Below are positions 54,401 to 63,176 of a stretch of 64,000 nucleotides of DNA, piece by piece; position 1 is the first letter of the stretch; each line of letters opens with the position of its first letter. The translations under genes were made by a program, and so were the position numbers. The notes beneath the pieces were generated by a model that worked only from the letters and a program-made list of their open reading frames with translations, was not told the DNA's origin and searched no databases. The stretch is from Bacteroidales bacterium. GTDB taxonomy: Bacteria > Bacteroidota > Bacteroidia > Bacteroidales > UBA932. The stretch is taken from assembly GCA_017447265.1 (NCBI GenBank), contig JAFSOA010000015.1, positions 124,001 through 188,000 of the forward strand. Direction: 5' to 3'.

Positions 54401-57400
54401 AGATGAACATGGACTCCTTCGTCAAGACCGCGTCGCTGCAGACCATCGAGAATGAGGTGATCAAAGCGCTGATCGCGGGCCGCGGTGCGGCCGCACAGAG
54501 CGCGATGCAGCAGGCCGACACGCCGCAGCCGCTGACCTTCCAGCAGACCGGCGTCTATTTCGACTGCATGAAGGCCCCGCAGGAGACCATGTATAACATT
54601 CCCATGTTGTGGACCTTCCCCGGGGAAGTATCGGCCCAGGCCCTGAAGAAAGCCGTCGAAAAGGTGCTCGCCGCCCATCCTGCCCTGCAGTCTCACTTTG
54701 AGCAGAAAGACGGGCAGATCTGCCAGGTGCCTTCCGACGTGCCCATCCCGGTGAGCATCAACGAAACGGACATCCAGTCCCGCAGAGAGAATTTCATCCT
54801 TCCCTTCAACCTGGGCAAGGGCCCGCTGGGCAAGGTGGAAATCGTGCCCGGAAAGGACAAGACCTACCTGCTGAGCGACTTCCACCACCTGGTGTTCGAC
54901 GGCCGCAGCTACGACATCTTCATCGAGGAAGTCTGTGCTGCGCTGGAAGGCAGGGAAATCGCCCCTGAAAACTACAACTACTTCCAGTATGCCGCCTGGC
55001 AGAAGGAATCCGAAGGCAGCGAGGCCTTTGCCCAGGCCCAGGACTTCTTTGCCCGGCAGATGGGCGGGCTGGAAAGTCCTTCGACCGTCATTCCCGACCT
55101 CGAACACGGCGACCATCCCGGCCGCGAGGTATTCCTGAGAAAGTTTGTCGAAGCCGACATCCATCCGCGCTGCAAAGAACTGGGTATCTCGGCCGCCAGC
55201 TTCTACCTGGGCGCCGCTTACCTCACCCTCAGCGCCTACAACGCCAACAAGAAAGTATACATCTGCACCGTCAGCAACGGTCGCGGCAACCTGAAGACAG
55301 CCGACAGCTTCGGCATGTTCGTCAATACCCTGGCCCTCGCCGGGGACTGTTCCATCGAGCGCACCGGGGACTTCCTCAAACAGTGCGACCAGGACTTCCA
55401 GGCCACCTTGCAGCACCAGGACTACCCCTTCGCCAGGATTGCCGCCGATTTCGGCTTCCAGCCGCAGGTGATGCTGGCCTATCAGGTAGGCGTCCTGGCC
55501 GACTACCGCGTGAACGGACAGCCCGTCACTGGCGAGAACCTGGACGCCGGCGCGCCCAAGTTCCCGCTGAGCATCTATATCGACGGCAGCGAGGGCAAGG
55601 AGGCCATCGTGCTGGGCTACGACAGCAGCAAATACAGCGAAGCCCTCATGCAGGCCTTCGCCGACGCCATGGAATGCGTGGTAAGGGGGCTGCTGCAGCA
55701 TGAGAAGCTCTCCGAGGTGCCGTACGTGGACGGCGAACGCCTGAAAGAGCTGGATGGTTTCAACCACTACAGCCAGCAGGTGGATGCCACCCAGACCATC
55801 GTCAGCCTCTTCCGGGAGCAGGCCCGCAGGACACCCGACGCGCCCGCCGTGTGCTACGAAGACTATCGCTGCACCTATGCGGAGGCCGATGCCCTCACCG
55901 ACCGCATCGCCGCCGCCATTGCCGCCAGGGGCCTGAAGAACGAAGACGTGGTCTCGGTGCTCATCGGCCGCAGCCAATGGATGCCGCTGGCCTCGCTGGG
56001 TATCCTCAAGGCCGGCTGCGCCTACCAGCCGTTGGATCCGTCCTACCCGGAGGAGCGCCTCAACTTCATGGTGACCGACGCATCGGCCCGCCTGGTCATC
56101 GCAGAGAAGGAACTCCTGCCCGTGCTGAAAGACTACAAGGGACCCGTGCTTACCACCGATGAACTGGAGTCCCTGCCAGAAGGTCCGGTTCCGGAAGGTC
56201 CCAAACCGGAAAACCTCTTTATCCTGCTGTACACCTCCGGCTCCACGGGCGTGCCCAAGGGCGTGATGCTGGAGCACCACAACCTGGTGAACTTCTGTGC
56301 CTGGTACCGGAAGTACTTCGACCTGAACGAGCACAGCCGGGCATCGGCTTATGCCAGCTATGGCTTCGACTGCTGCCAGATGGACATGTATCCGACCCTC
56401 ACCACGGGCGCCTGCCTGTACATCATCCCCGAAGAGACCCGCCACGACATGAGCCTGCTGAACAGTTTCCTCGTCAACAACGGTATCACCCACAGCTTCA
56501 TGACCACCCAGGTGGGCGTGATGTACGCCAGGAACTACCCGGACAACCCGACCCTGCAGCACCTCACGGTGGCCGGCGAAAAGCTGGTTTCCATGGACCC
56601 GCCTTCCTACGGCTTCCACAACGGCTACGGCCCCACAGAATGCACCATCCTCTGCACCATCTTCGACGTGAAGAAACGGGAGGCCAACATCCCCATCGGC
56701 CATGCGCTGGACAACACATATATGTATGTGGTGGACAAAGACTTGCGCCGTGTGCCCGTGGGCGCGGACGGCGAGTTGCTCATTACCGGCGACGCCTGCG
56801 TGGGCCGCGGCTATCTGAACCGTCCCGAAAAAACGGCCGAGGTGTTCATTGAGAATCCCTTCCGGAAAGGCATGCGGGCCTATCGCAGCGGTGACATCGT
56901 CCGCTGGCGCACCGACGGCAACATCGAGTATGTGGGCCGCAACGACGGCCAGGTGAAAATCCGCGGCTTCCGCGTCGAGACCAAGGAGGTGGAGGCTGTC
57001 ATCCGGGAATTCCCCGGCGTGAAAGACGTGACCGTCCAGGCCTTCGACGCATCCTCCGGCGGCAAATTCATCGCCGCCTACGTGGTAAGCGAGGGCAATC
57101 TCGACACGAAAGCCCTGAGCGCATTCATCCTCGAGCGCAAGCCGCCCTACATGGTGCCCGCTTCCATCAACGCCATCGACAGCATCCCGCTCAATGTCAA
57201 CCAGAAAGTGGACCGAAAGGCGCTGCCCGCCCCCGTGCTTTCCGCTTCCGACGACTATGTGGAGCCGGCTACCGATACGGAGCGCACGCTCTGCGAGGTG
57301 TTTGCACACGTGCTCGATGTGGAGAAGGTGGGGGCGCTCGACAACTTCTTCGATATGGGCGGTTCCTCGCTCATGGTGACCAATGTCATGGTGGAAGCCG

Positions 57401-58734
57401 AGAAGCGCGGCCTCAAGTTCAGCTACGCCGAAGTCTTCATCTTCCCTACCGCGCGTGCCCTTGCCGCTCACATCACGGGAGAGAAGGTCCCCGACGCAGC
57501 GGGAGCTGAAGCCAGCGCTCCGGCGGAAGACGTGGCGCATTACGACTACACGGCCATCGACCAGCTGCTGGCCGCCAATACGCTGGAATCCCTCGCAGCC
57601 GGCAAGATGCAGAAGCTGGGCAGGAACATCCTGCTGACAGGCGCCACCGGCTTCCTTGGAATCCACCTGTTGCGGACACTCATCGACTGTACGCCCAAGA
57701 GCACGGTGATCTGGTGTCTGCTGCGCGGCAAGGGAGCGAACCTGACGGCCGAGCAGCGCCTTGCCGGGATGCTCATCTACTATTTTGAGCAGAAATACCG
57801 CAAGCTCATCGGCACGCGCATCCGGGTGATCGAGGGCGACATCACCAGGCCCGCCTCGTTCGAAGCCCTCCAGGCCACCGGTACCTCCTTCGACCTGGTC
57901 ATCAACTGCGCCGCCAACGTGAAGCATTTCTCCAAGGGCAACGACATCGAGGAGATCAACTACACCGGCGTGAAGAATCTCGTGGATTTCTGCGAGAAGG
58001 CCGGAGCCCGGTTCATCCAGGTCTCCACCGAGAGCATCTGCGGCATGACCGGGGACGGCCAGCCCAAATTGTTCACCGAACAGCAGCTCTGGATCGGCCA
58101 GAACACCGACAACCAGTATATCCACTCCAAGTTCCTGGCCGAACGCCATGTGCTGGAGCACGTGGCGGCAGGTACGCTGCGGGCCAAGATCATGCGCGCC
58201 GGCAACCTGTCTCCCCGTGCGGAAGACGGTGAGTTCCAGGCCAATTTCAATGCCAACACCACGATGGGACGCCTCAAGGCATACCGGATGCTGGGAGCCT
58301 TCCCGTATCCGCTGCTCGACATGAAGATGGAATTCTCCCCCATCGACGAGACGGCGCTCGCCATCGCGCTGTTGGCAACTACGCCTGACGCGAACTGCGT
58401 GTTCCACATATCGAACGACCACCTGCTGCCGATGGACGACATTCTCTCGCGCATCCACCGGAGCGACGGTTCACCGATTGCGTATGTGGAACTCCCCGAC
58501 TTCGCCGCCCGCATGGAAGCGGCCAAGGCAGACCCGGAGAAGGCCAAGGTGCTTTCGAGCATCATTGCCTACGCCAGCGCCCCCGACGGCCCCCATATGA
58601 TGCCCAACGTAGCGTCCACCGCCTACACGATGCAAGTGCTGCACCGGCTCGGCTTCCGCTGGAATGCCACGGCCAGCGACTACGTGGACATGATCTTCGA
58701 GATGCTGGCTTCCCTCAGATATTTTGACATTTGA
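51463..58734 (+). CDS. Two-module non-ribosomal peptide synthetase with terminal reductase domain
   Basis: A 2423-residue enzyme with order C-A-PCP-C-A-PCP-R. C1 has intact H125-H126-xxx-D130-G131; A1 has LLYTSGTTGKPKG near 578 and NCYGPTE near 709; PCP1 Ser sits in GLSSL near 960; C2 HHLVFDG begins at 1141; A2 has LLYTSGSTGVPKG near 1588 and NGYGPTE near 1719; PCP2 Ser is S1969 in GGSSL; R has GATGFLG near 2058 and catalytic Y2219/K2223. Known for this class: reductive release as an aldehyde. Inferred: an intact leading C domain points to an N-acylated dipeptide aldehyde. Clearly paralogous, module by module, to the NRPS at 8602-15294. ATG 51463 (MSYPLSQSQ) is chosen over the frame start at 51196, which lies inside the divergent gene. 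Confidence 0.96.
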   Translation: MSYPLSQSQLSIFLACQGLNENDGNYQQASLYRLPDSVDIKRLAAALEAVIQAHPYVLSRIVQEEGMPRIEDHSTDEWHPLVKEITSIDEVRPTFCRTMNLLKDPLLRIEIYKTKKGNYLYCDLHHIIFDGASTLLLTDHLTRAYAGEELPPEPLNGFDIAAREEAQRQGETYEEAKKWYAGTFGEGAQLDSNIRPDVYDTQPRPYRELLIDLPVKGSVVKALLAKYRCADSVLFTAAFGVTLAAWSAEPKAAFSTIWNGRKGPSMNALTMSVHTMPVLVNADPSQTVTGLLEELRQQISGSRSRAFYSFADCVRDFDFNPPINFGYQGKFAAATVTIRLEGVDIPAEDLRTNPPGLGLTVELFGHDDGSQLLRFWHRPDQYSEKILRQFAESFSAVLISMEKAETLADLQYVTAKQRKQLDRFQPAEAAIDTGKTVLDYFRECASRTPEKTAVVYGDKRLTYAELDRLSDNLAAEINKTVKPGGVVSIILGRNEHMVTTPVAAIKAGCTYQPLDPTYPSERLGYMVQDAKAGLLIADPGLEQLVEGYKGPVLLTDKIAGLPKGKGKGAPRADDCIILLYTSGTTGKPKGCMLSHTNLLTFCLRSNKQFELGPDSAMTGYASFGFDAFMGDMWRTLCAGATLHIIPEDIRLDLVALNEYFEKNGVTHAFMTTQVATQFALTFPRCKGLKVLSTGGEKLASITPPGFRFYNCYGPTECCCYVVSKLVEKKETDIPIGRPSEGIHVHIATKSGQLLPAGAAGELLVAGRQVGMGYLGLPDKTGEVFIPNPYEKEAAYSRIYRTGDIVRWREDGDIEFIGRKDSQVKIRGFRIELKEIETVILAYPGITDVTVQAFDEEGGGKYLAAYVVSEQPVDVEKLNAFILEQKPPYMVPAVTMQIDKIPLNVNQKVDRKALPKPQPLQQEHKAVDAPFNILEQEIADLIRDTVHIEGFSLTEPLLYYGLSSLSALRLATELYKKYGVQMNMDSFVKTASLQTIENEVIKALIAGRGAAAQSAMQQADTPQPLTFQQTGVYFDCMKAPQETMYNIPMLWTFPGEVSAQALKKAVEKVLAAHPALQSHFEQKDGQICQVPSDVPIPVSINETDIQSRRENFILPFNLGKGPLGKVEIVPGKDKTYLLSDFHHLVFDGRSYDIFIEEVCAALEGREIAPENYNYFQYAAWQKESEGSEAFAQAQDFFARQMGGLESPSTVIPDLEHGDHPGREVFLRKFVEADIHPRCKELGISAASFYLGAAYLTLSAYNANKKVYICTVSNGRGNLKTADSFGMFVNTLALAGDCSIERTGDFLKQCDQDFQATLQHQDYPFARIAADFGFQPQVMLAYQVGVLADYRVNGQPVTGENLDAGAPKFPLSIYIDGSEGKEAIVLGYDSSKYSEALMQAFADAMECVVRGLLQHEKLSEVPYVDGERLKELDGFNHYSQQVDATQTIVSLFREQARRTPDAPAVCYEDYRCTYAEADALTDRIAAAIAARGLKNEDVVSVLIGRSQWMPLASLGILKAGCAYQPLDPSYPEERLNFMVTDASARLVIAEKELLPVLKDYKGPVLTTDELESLPEGPVPEGPKPENLFILLYTSGSTGVPKGVMLEHHNLVNFCAWYRKYFDLNEHSRASAYASYGFDCCQMDMYPTLTTGACLYIIPEETRHDMSLLNSFLVNNGITHSFMTTQVGVMYARNYPDNPTLQHLTVAGEKLVSMDPPSYGFHNGYGPTECTILCTIFDVKKREANIPIGHALDNTYMYVVDKDLRRVPVGADGELLITGDACVGRGYLNRPEKTAEVFIENPFRKGMRAYRSGDIVRWRTDGNIEYVGRNDGQVKIRGFRVETKEVEAVIREFPGVKDVTVQAFDASSGGKFIAAYVVSEGNLDTKALSAFILERKPPYMVPASINAIDSIPLNVNQKVDRKALPAPVLSASDDYVEPATDTERTLCEVFAHVLDVEKVGALDNFFDMGGSSLMVTNVMVEAEKRGLKFSYAEVFIFPTARALAAHITGEKVPDAAGAEASAPAEDVAHYDYTAIDQLLAANTLESLAAGKMQKLGRNILLTGATGFLGIHLLRTLIDCTPKSTVIWCLLRGKGANLTAEQRLAGMLIYYFEQKYRKLIGTRIRVIEGDITRPASFEALQATGTSFDLVINCAANVKHFSKGNDIEEINYTGVKNLVDFCEKAGARFIQVSTESICGMTGDGQPKLFTEQQLWIGQNTDNQYIHSKFLAERHVLEHVAAGTLRAKIMRAGNLSPRAEDGEFQANFNANTTMGRLKAYRMLGAFPYPLLDMKMEFSPIDETALAIALLATTPDANCVFHISNDHLLPMDDILSRIHRSDGSPIAYVELPDFAARMEAAKADPEKAKVLSSIIAYASAPDGPHMMPNVASTAYTMQVLHRLGFRWNATASDYVDMIFEMLASLRYFDI

Positions 58735-58751
58735 CATATTACGATCCCGCT

Positions 58752-59261
58752 ATGAAGAAAATTCTCACCCTCACGCTGCTGCTGGCCCTGCTGCCTTTCC
58801 TGGCCGGTGCCCAGGAAGGCGTCAAGAAAGTCTATGACGGAACGCTCAACCAGATGGATCAAATCGACAAGGCCGTCCGGCAGGCCAAGGCGGACGGCAA
58901 GTTCGTGGTCTGCCAGGTGGGCGGCAACTGGTGCCCCTGGTGCCTCCGCTTCGCCGACTTCATCACCAAGGACGCCGATATCCGCCAACTGGTCAGCGAC
59001 CATTTCGTTTACATCCACGTGGACTATTCGCCCAAGGAATTCAAGAACGACCCCGCCCGGAAGGAGCGCTCCGAGAAGATGATGAAACGCCTGGGCAATC
59101 CGGGACGATTCGGCTATCCCGTGTTCGTTGTCCTCGACGAGAAGGGCAAGGTCATCCACACCCAGGACTCCAGTTTTCTGGAAGAGAGCAAGGGTTACGA
59201 CAAAGCCAAGGTCGTCCGTTTCTTCAAGAACTGGACGCCTGAATCGGTCCGTCAACCGTAA
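58752..59261 (+). CDS. Exported thioredoxin-like protein
   Basis: A 169-residue protein with a signal peptide (about 1-20, ending LAGAQ) and a thioredoxin-fold domain carrying the redox motif in GGNWCPWCLRFADF. Expected to act as a periplasmic disulphide reductase or oxidase; the cis-Pro (FGYPVFVVLDEKG) is present. It begins 17 bases after the NRPS stop with no promoter box between, so it is probably co-transcribed; a link to peptide-aldehyde biosynthesis is only positional. Confidence 0.88.
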   Translation: MKKILTLTLLLALLPFLAGAQEGVKKVYDGTLNQMDQIDKAVRQAKADGKFVVCQVGGNWCPWCLRFADFITKDADIRQLVSDHFVYIHVDYSPKEFKNDPARKERSEKMMKRLGNPGRFGYPVFVVLDEKGKVIHTQDSSFLEESKGYDKAKVVRFFKNWTPESVRQP

Positions 59262-59283
59262 GTAAGGTTATTCCCCGGTTTCG

Positions 59284-59595
59284 CTACGCTTCGTCAACGA
59301 GTTCCTGCAGGTGCTCGTTGACGCGTACGATGTCGGCCAGCAGGTTGTAAAGGCCGTCCTCCGAGAGGACGCCGCGTTTGAGGTCGCCCGGTACCAGCCC
59401 GGCTTCATCGGCCTCGAAATCTTCGCGCCAGGCGCCGCTTTCCAGATAGTCCGTCAGACGGTCTATGTCAACCTTTACGGTTTCATAGGTATCCAGGGCT
59501 GCTTCCAGCATCTGTACCGCCAGTGCGGTCCGGTCGAACGCCGCCTCCATGGCGACGATGCGCTGGATGGTATATTCGTTGAGTGCCATGCTCAT
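59284..59595 (-). CDS. DUF4298 family small protein
   Basis: A 103-residue acidic, helical cytoplasmic protein. The pattern YTIQRIVAMEAAFD...LEAALDTYETVKVDIDRLTDYLESGAWREDFEADEAG fits DUF4298, a family of unknown function. Convergent with the thioredoxin-like gene. Start ATG 59595; a second Met two codons later (MALNEYT) is possible. A -7 box TATTTTTG lies at 59612-59619. Confidence 0.8.
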   Translation of the reverse strand: MSMALNEYTIQRIVAMEAAFDRTALAVQMLEAALDTYETVKVDIDRLTDYLESGAWREDFEADEAGLVPGDLKRGVLSEDGLYNLLADIVRVNEHLQELVDEA

Positions 59596-59611
59596 GCGTT
59601 TTCTTCCGTTA

Positions 59612-59640
59612 CAAAAATACAGATTTATTTGTTATATTTG
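59612..59640. promoter_or_regulatory. Divergent -7 boxes for the DUF4298 and GH2 genes
   Basis: TATTTTTG on the minus strand (59612-59619), 16 bases before the DUF4298 start, and TATATTTG on the plus strand (59633-59640), 17 bases before the GH2 start. Confidence 0.5.
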
Positions 59641-59657
59641 TATGGTAGAAACCCATA

Positions 59658-62600
59658 ATGGCAACCCCGACCATGAGATTGTCTTCCCTCCCCGGCTCAT
59701 TCCGCAGTCTTCTGCTGCTGAGTGTCCTGACGGTTGCCTGCTCATCGCAGGGCCCTTCCACGAACTTCGCATTGCGGCACCGCGCCTATCACTCCAGTGC
59801 CATCGACTTCAACGCCACGGCCCAGCTGGCCGTGGACGGTATCATCGAGACCGACATGCCCTACTGGATCGAAGTGTGGAAGAATGAGGACGAAAAGCTG
59901 TCGAAAATCGAGCACGACATACCCTTCGACCCGCGGCCGTGGAGCACCGTGACAGCAGAAGGGCCGCACGCCGAATTGTCCGTACGCACCTTCGGCTTCC
60001 GGGAGCCGGTCGACCGGATCACCATGACCTTTTCGGCCGGTCTGCGGGACGGGGTACAGCAGAGTCCGTATACAGCCTGCCTGATGAGCCAGGACGGCAG
60101 CGGACAATGGAAAGTGGAAAAACGCTTCCAGGGCGTCTACGGCGGAAAGGCCCTCACCCTGCCCTGGGATGCCCCGCGCAGGATGGCGCCCGAGCGCTGG
60201 AAATTCATCGTGGACATGCCGGAAGCCGAGACGGTCGTCTGGCAGGAATGGCTCTTTTTCCGGGACGGCAAACGGCTGACGATGCTCGCCTCGGAGCATT
60301 TCAGCAGTGTCTGGGCATCCGCCACCGGCGACCGGGAATGGCTGTCGGTCGATCTGGGCCAACCGCGCAGTTTCCGGGAGATCCGCCTGCACTGGCTCAA
60401 CGCACCGAAGCACGGCGCGCTGCAGGTCGGAACGGATTCCTCCAGCTGGCACACCGTGGCGGAGCTGGGAGGCAGCGGCGCGGTGCGGTGCGACACGCTG
60501 CGCATAAGCGGTCGCGGCCGCTGGATACGGATCCTGCTCGACGCTTCGACCAACGGGATGCCCTACATGCTCAGTGAATTAGAAGTGCTGGGACGCGGAA
60601 GGCAGAAAGCGCTGGTTACGCCCGAAGGCTGGCCCGTGGACGCCTCAGTCCATCACGACCTCGACCATCGCATCGACCTCGACCGGAACTGGCTCGTCGC
60701 CCGTCAGCCGGAGGCCAACGATCCCGGGAGCTGGATTCCCGCCTCGGTACCCGGCACTGTCCTGTCGAGCTACCTGGACGGCGGCATGCTCCCGAATCCG
60801 AATTTTGGTGACAATCAGCAGTATATCAGCGAATCCTACTTCCTGTCGCCCTTCATCTACCGCACCCGCTTCGCCCTCCCCCGCAGCTACCGCTCCGGCG
60901 TTGAAGACGAACGCATGCTGCTGCATTTCGACGGTATCAACTGGAAAGCCATCGTCTTCCTGAACGGATCGTCTGTCGGTATCATCGAGGGCGCTTTTAC
61001 CGATGCCACCTTCGACATCACGCCCCTGCTGACGGCGGACAACCGGCTGGAAGTAATTGTCATGCCGCCGGACCATCCGGGCATGACCAAGGCGAACACC
61101 CTGGAGCGCTGCGCCCCCAACGGCGGGGTGCTGGGTGCCGACAACCCCACTTTCCACGCCTCCATCGGCTGGGACTGGATTCCGACCATCCGCGGCCGCA
61201 ACATGGGCATCTGGAACGACGTGTGGCTCGAACGCATCGGTCCCGTGCAACTCACGGAGCCCACCGCAACGCCCCTCTTCGCGGCGCTGGAGACCCTTCC
61301 GCCCATCCTCGACACCAGCCAGGTGCGGATCCGCCTGGGCGCCACGCTGGTCAACCGCGCAGAATATGCCGTGGAAGCCCTGTGGGAAGGCAGCTACGGT
61401 GATGTCCCCTTCAGCCAGTCCGTCTGGCTGCCGGCGGGCGGATCCCAGCGCGTCACGACCGAAATCACCCTCAAGAACCCGCGGCTCTGGTGGCCCAACG
61501 GCTACGGCGAACCGCATCTCTACACGGTCGACATGCGTATTCGCGGCAGCGATGCGCTCCGATTCCAGTCCGGTGTCCGTCGCTTCGACTACGACACTTC
61601 CGACGGTACGCTACGCATCTGGATCAACGGCCGTCGGCTGGTGGGGCGCGGCGGCAACTGGGGTTTCAGCGAAAGCAACCTGCGCTACCGGGCGGAAGAT
61701 TATGAGCGGGCGATGCAGCTGCACCGCCACGAGAACTTCAATCTGGTCCGCAACTGGGTGGGCATGACCGGCGACGAAGAATTCTATGAGGCCGCCGACC
61801 GCAACGGCATCCTCGTATGGCAGGATTTCTGGCTGGCCAATCCCGCCGACGGTCCGGACCCCGCCGACGAGGCTCTGTTCATGGCCAATGCCGAAAACCT
61901 GCTGAAACGCATCCGCAACCACCCGAGCCTCCTGCTCTGGTGCGGACGCAACGAGGGCTATCCGCCCGTCTCGCTCGACACGGCGCTGCACGCGCTCGTG
62001 GCCCGCGAAGATCCACAGCGCTATTACATCTCCTCCTCGGCCGACGAGGTGGTGTCGGGCCGGGGACCCTATTACCGCCTCCCGGCCAAAGACTACTGGC
62101 AACTCGACCAGCGCCCCGGGTACCGCAACGAGAGCCGCATGTTCCACAGCGAACGCGGCATGCCCAACTTCCCGAACTACGAGAGCCTGATCGAAATGAT
62201 GCCGGCTTCCCAGGCCTGGCCGCCGACCCGCCTCTGGGGCGTCCATGACTTTGCGCTGCAGAGCGCCCAGCGGGGACAGACCTTCATCGATGCCGTCAAC
62301 GCCTACTTCGGACCTTCCCCCGACGGCGAGACCTTTGCCCAACGGGCCCAATGGGTCAACTACGACGGATACCGGGCCATGTTTGAGAGCCGCAGCCGCG
62401 AGCGGCGCGGACTCCTGCTCTGGATGAGCCACCCGGCCTGGCCTTCCATGGCCTTCTGCACCTACGACTGGTTCCTCGACGGCACAGCCGCTTACTACGC
62501 CTGCCGCAAAGCCTGCGAGCCCCTGCACATCCAGTGGAACCCGGCCAGCCGGCTGGTGGAGGTCGTGAACTACAGTGCGGGCGACCAGCACGGGCTGCGT

Positions 62601-63134
62601 GCCGTGGCCACGCTCTACACGGAAGACGGCCAGGTAGCCAGCCGCCGCGACACGACGCTGGCCCTGCGGGAAGATACGACCATGGAACTCTTCTCCCTGG
62701 ATTTCCAACGCGCCGGTCTCAATGGCAATCCGCGCTGGGGCCACCAGGTCTGCTTCCTCCGCCTCCAGTTGTTCAACGGGGCCGAAGTGGTGTCGCACAA
62801 CGACTACGCCATCGCGGCGGAAGAAGACAACTACCGGCAGCTCAACGGTCTGCCCAACGCCCATGTCAAACTGTCCCGCAAGCGCGCCCGCAACGGACAG
62901 CAGGCCGCCGTCACGGTGACCAACACCTCCGACGTTCCGGCCCTGATGCTTCACTTCGTAGCCCGCCGCGGCGACGGCACCCGCCTGCTTCCCGCCCTCT
63001 GGTCGGACAACTACATCCACCTGATGCCCGGCGAAGAACGCGTGCTGCACTTCGAAACCCCGGGAGACAACGCACATGCACTCGTCGAGGTCCGCGGTTT
63101 CAATGTCCCGGTCAGCGAGATACTCGTACGCTAA
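59658..63134 (+). CDS. GH2 family glycoside hydrolase lipoprotein (exo-beta-glucosaminidase/mannosidase-like)
   Basis: A 1158-residue lipoprotein (lipobox LTVACSS near residue 29). An N-terminal discoidin-like beta domain (about 220-315, LSVDLGQPRSFREIRLHWL) precedes the GH2 sandwich (about 335-500), an Ig-like domain and the TIM barrel. The presumed acid/base Glu is in LLWCGRNEG (near 763) and the nucleophile Glu in FHSERGMPNFP (near 831). Overall this resembles CsxA-type exo-beta-D-glucosaminidases and beta-mannosidases; substrate cannot be fixed. C-terminal Ig-like domains follow. No SusC/SusD pair is adjacent, so it is not in a classical polysaccharide locus. Confidence 0.88.
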   Translation: MATPTMRLSSLPGSFRSLLLLSVLTVACSSQGPSTNFALRHRAYHSSAIDFNATAQLAVDGIIETDMPYWIEVWKNEDEKLSKIEHDIPFDPRPWSTVTAEGPHAELSVRTFGFREPVDRITMTFSAGLRDGVQQSPYTACLMSQDGSGQWKVEKRFQGVYGGKALTLPWDAPRRMAPERWKFIVDMPEAETVVWQEWLFFRDGKRLTMLASEHFSSVWASATGDREWLSVDLGQPRSFREIRLHWLNAPKHGALQVGTDSSSWHTVAELGGSGAVRCDTLRISGRGRWIRILLDASTNGMPYMLSELEVLGRGRQKALVTPEGWPVDASVHHDLDHRIDLDRNWLVARQPEANDPGSWIPASVPGTVLSSYLDGGMLPNPNFGDNQQYISESYFLSPFIYRTRFALPRSYRSGVEDERMLLHFDGINWKAIVFLNGSSVGIIEGAFTDATFDITPLLTADNRLEVIVMPPDHPGMTKANTLERCAPNGGVLGADNPTFHASIGWDWIPTIRGRNMGIWNDVWLERIGPVQLTEPTATPLFAALETLPPILDTSQVRIRLGATLVNRAEYAVEALWEGSYGDVPFSQSVWLPAGGSQRVTTEITLKNPRLWWPNGYGEPHLYTVDMRIRGSDALRFQSGVRRFDYDTSDGTLRIWINGRRLVGRGGNWGFSESNLRYRAEDYERAMQLHRHENFNLVRNWVGMTGDEEFYEAADRNGILVWQDFWLANPADGPDPADEALFMANAENLLKRIRNHPSLLLWCGRNEGYPPVSLDTALHALVAREDPQRYYISSSADEVVSGRGPYYRLPAKDYWQLDQRPGYRNESRMFHSERGMPNFPNYESLIEMMPASQAWPPTRLWGVHDFALQSAQRGQTFIDAVNAYFGPSPDGETFAQRAQWVNYDGYRAMFESRSRERRGLLLWMSHPAWPSMAFCTYDWFLDGTAAYYACRKACEPLHIQWNPASRLVEVVNYSAGDQHGLRAVATLYTEDGQVASRRDTTLALREDTTMELFSLDFQRAGLNGNPRWGHQVCFLRLQLFNGAEVVSHNDYAIAAEEDNYRQLNGLPNAHVKLSRKRARNGQQAAVTVTNTSDVPALMLHFVARRGDGTRLLPALWSDNYIHLMPGEERVLHFETPGDNAHALVEVRGFNVPVSEILVR

Positions 63135-63140
63135 ATTTAC

Positions 63141-63148
63141 TATCTTTG
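63141..63148 (+). promoter_or_regulatory. -7 promoter box for the M13 peptidase gene
   Basis: TATCTTTG on the plus strand, 28 bases before the ATG at 63177. Confidence 0.5.
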
Positions 63149-63176
63149 CGGCTTTGGAAATCATCAATTCAAAAAC

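Noticed and set aside
54217-58458. A 1413-codon minus-strand open frame opposite the second NRPS gene
   Set aside because: Its length is remarkable, but it mirrors the codon bias of the NRPS and shows no domain or promoter of its own.
58752-59261. Thioredoxin-like protein as a dedicated NRPS tailoring enzyme
   Set aside because: It is exported and of an ordinary periplasmic type; only its position supports a link.
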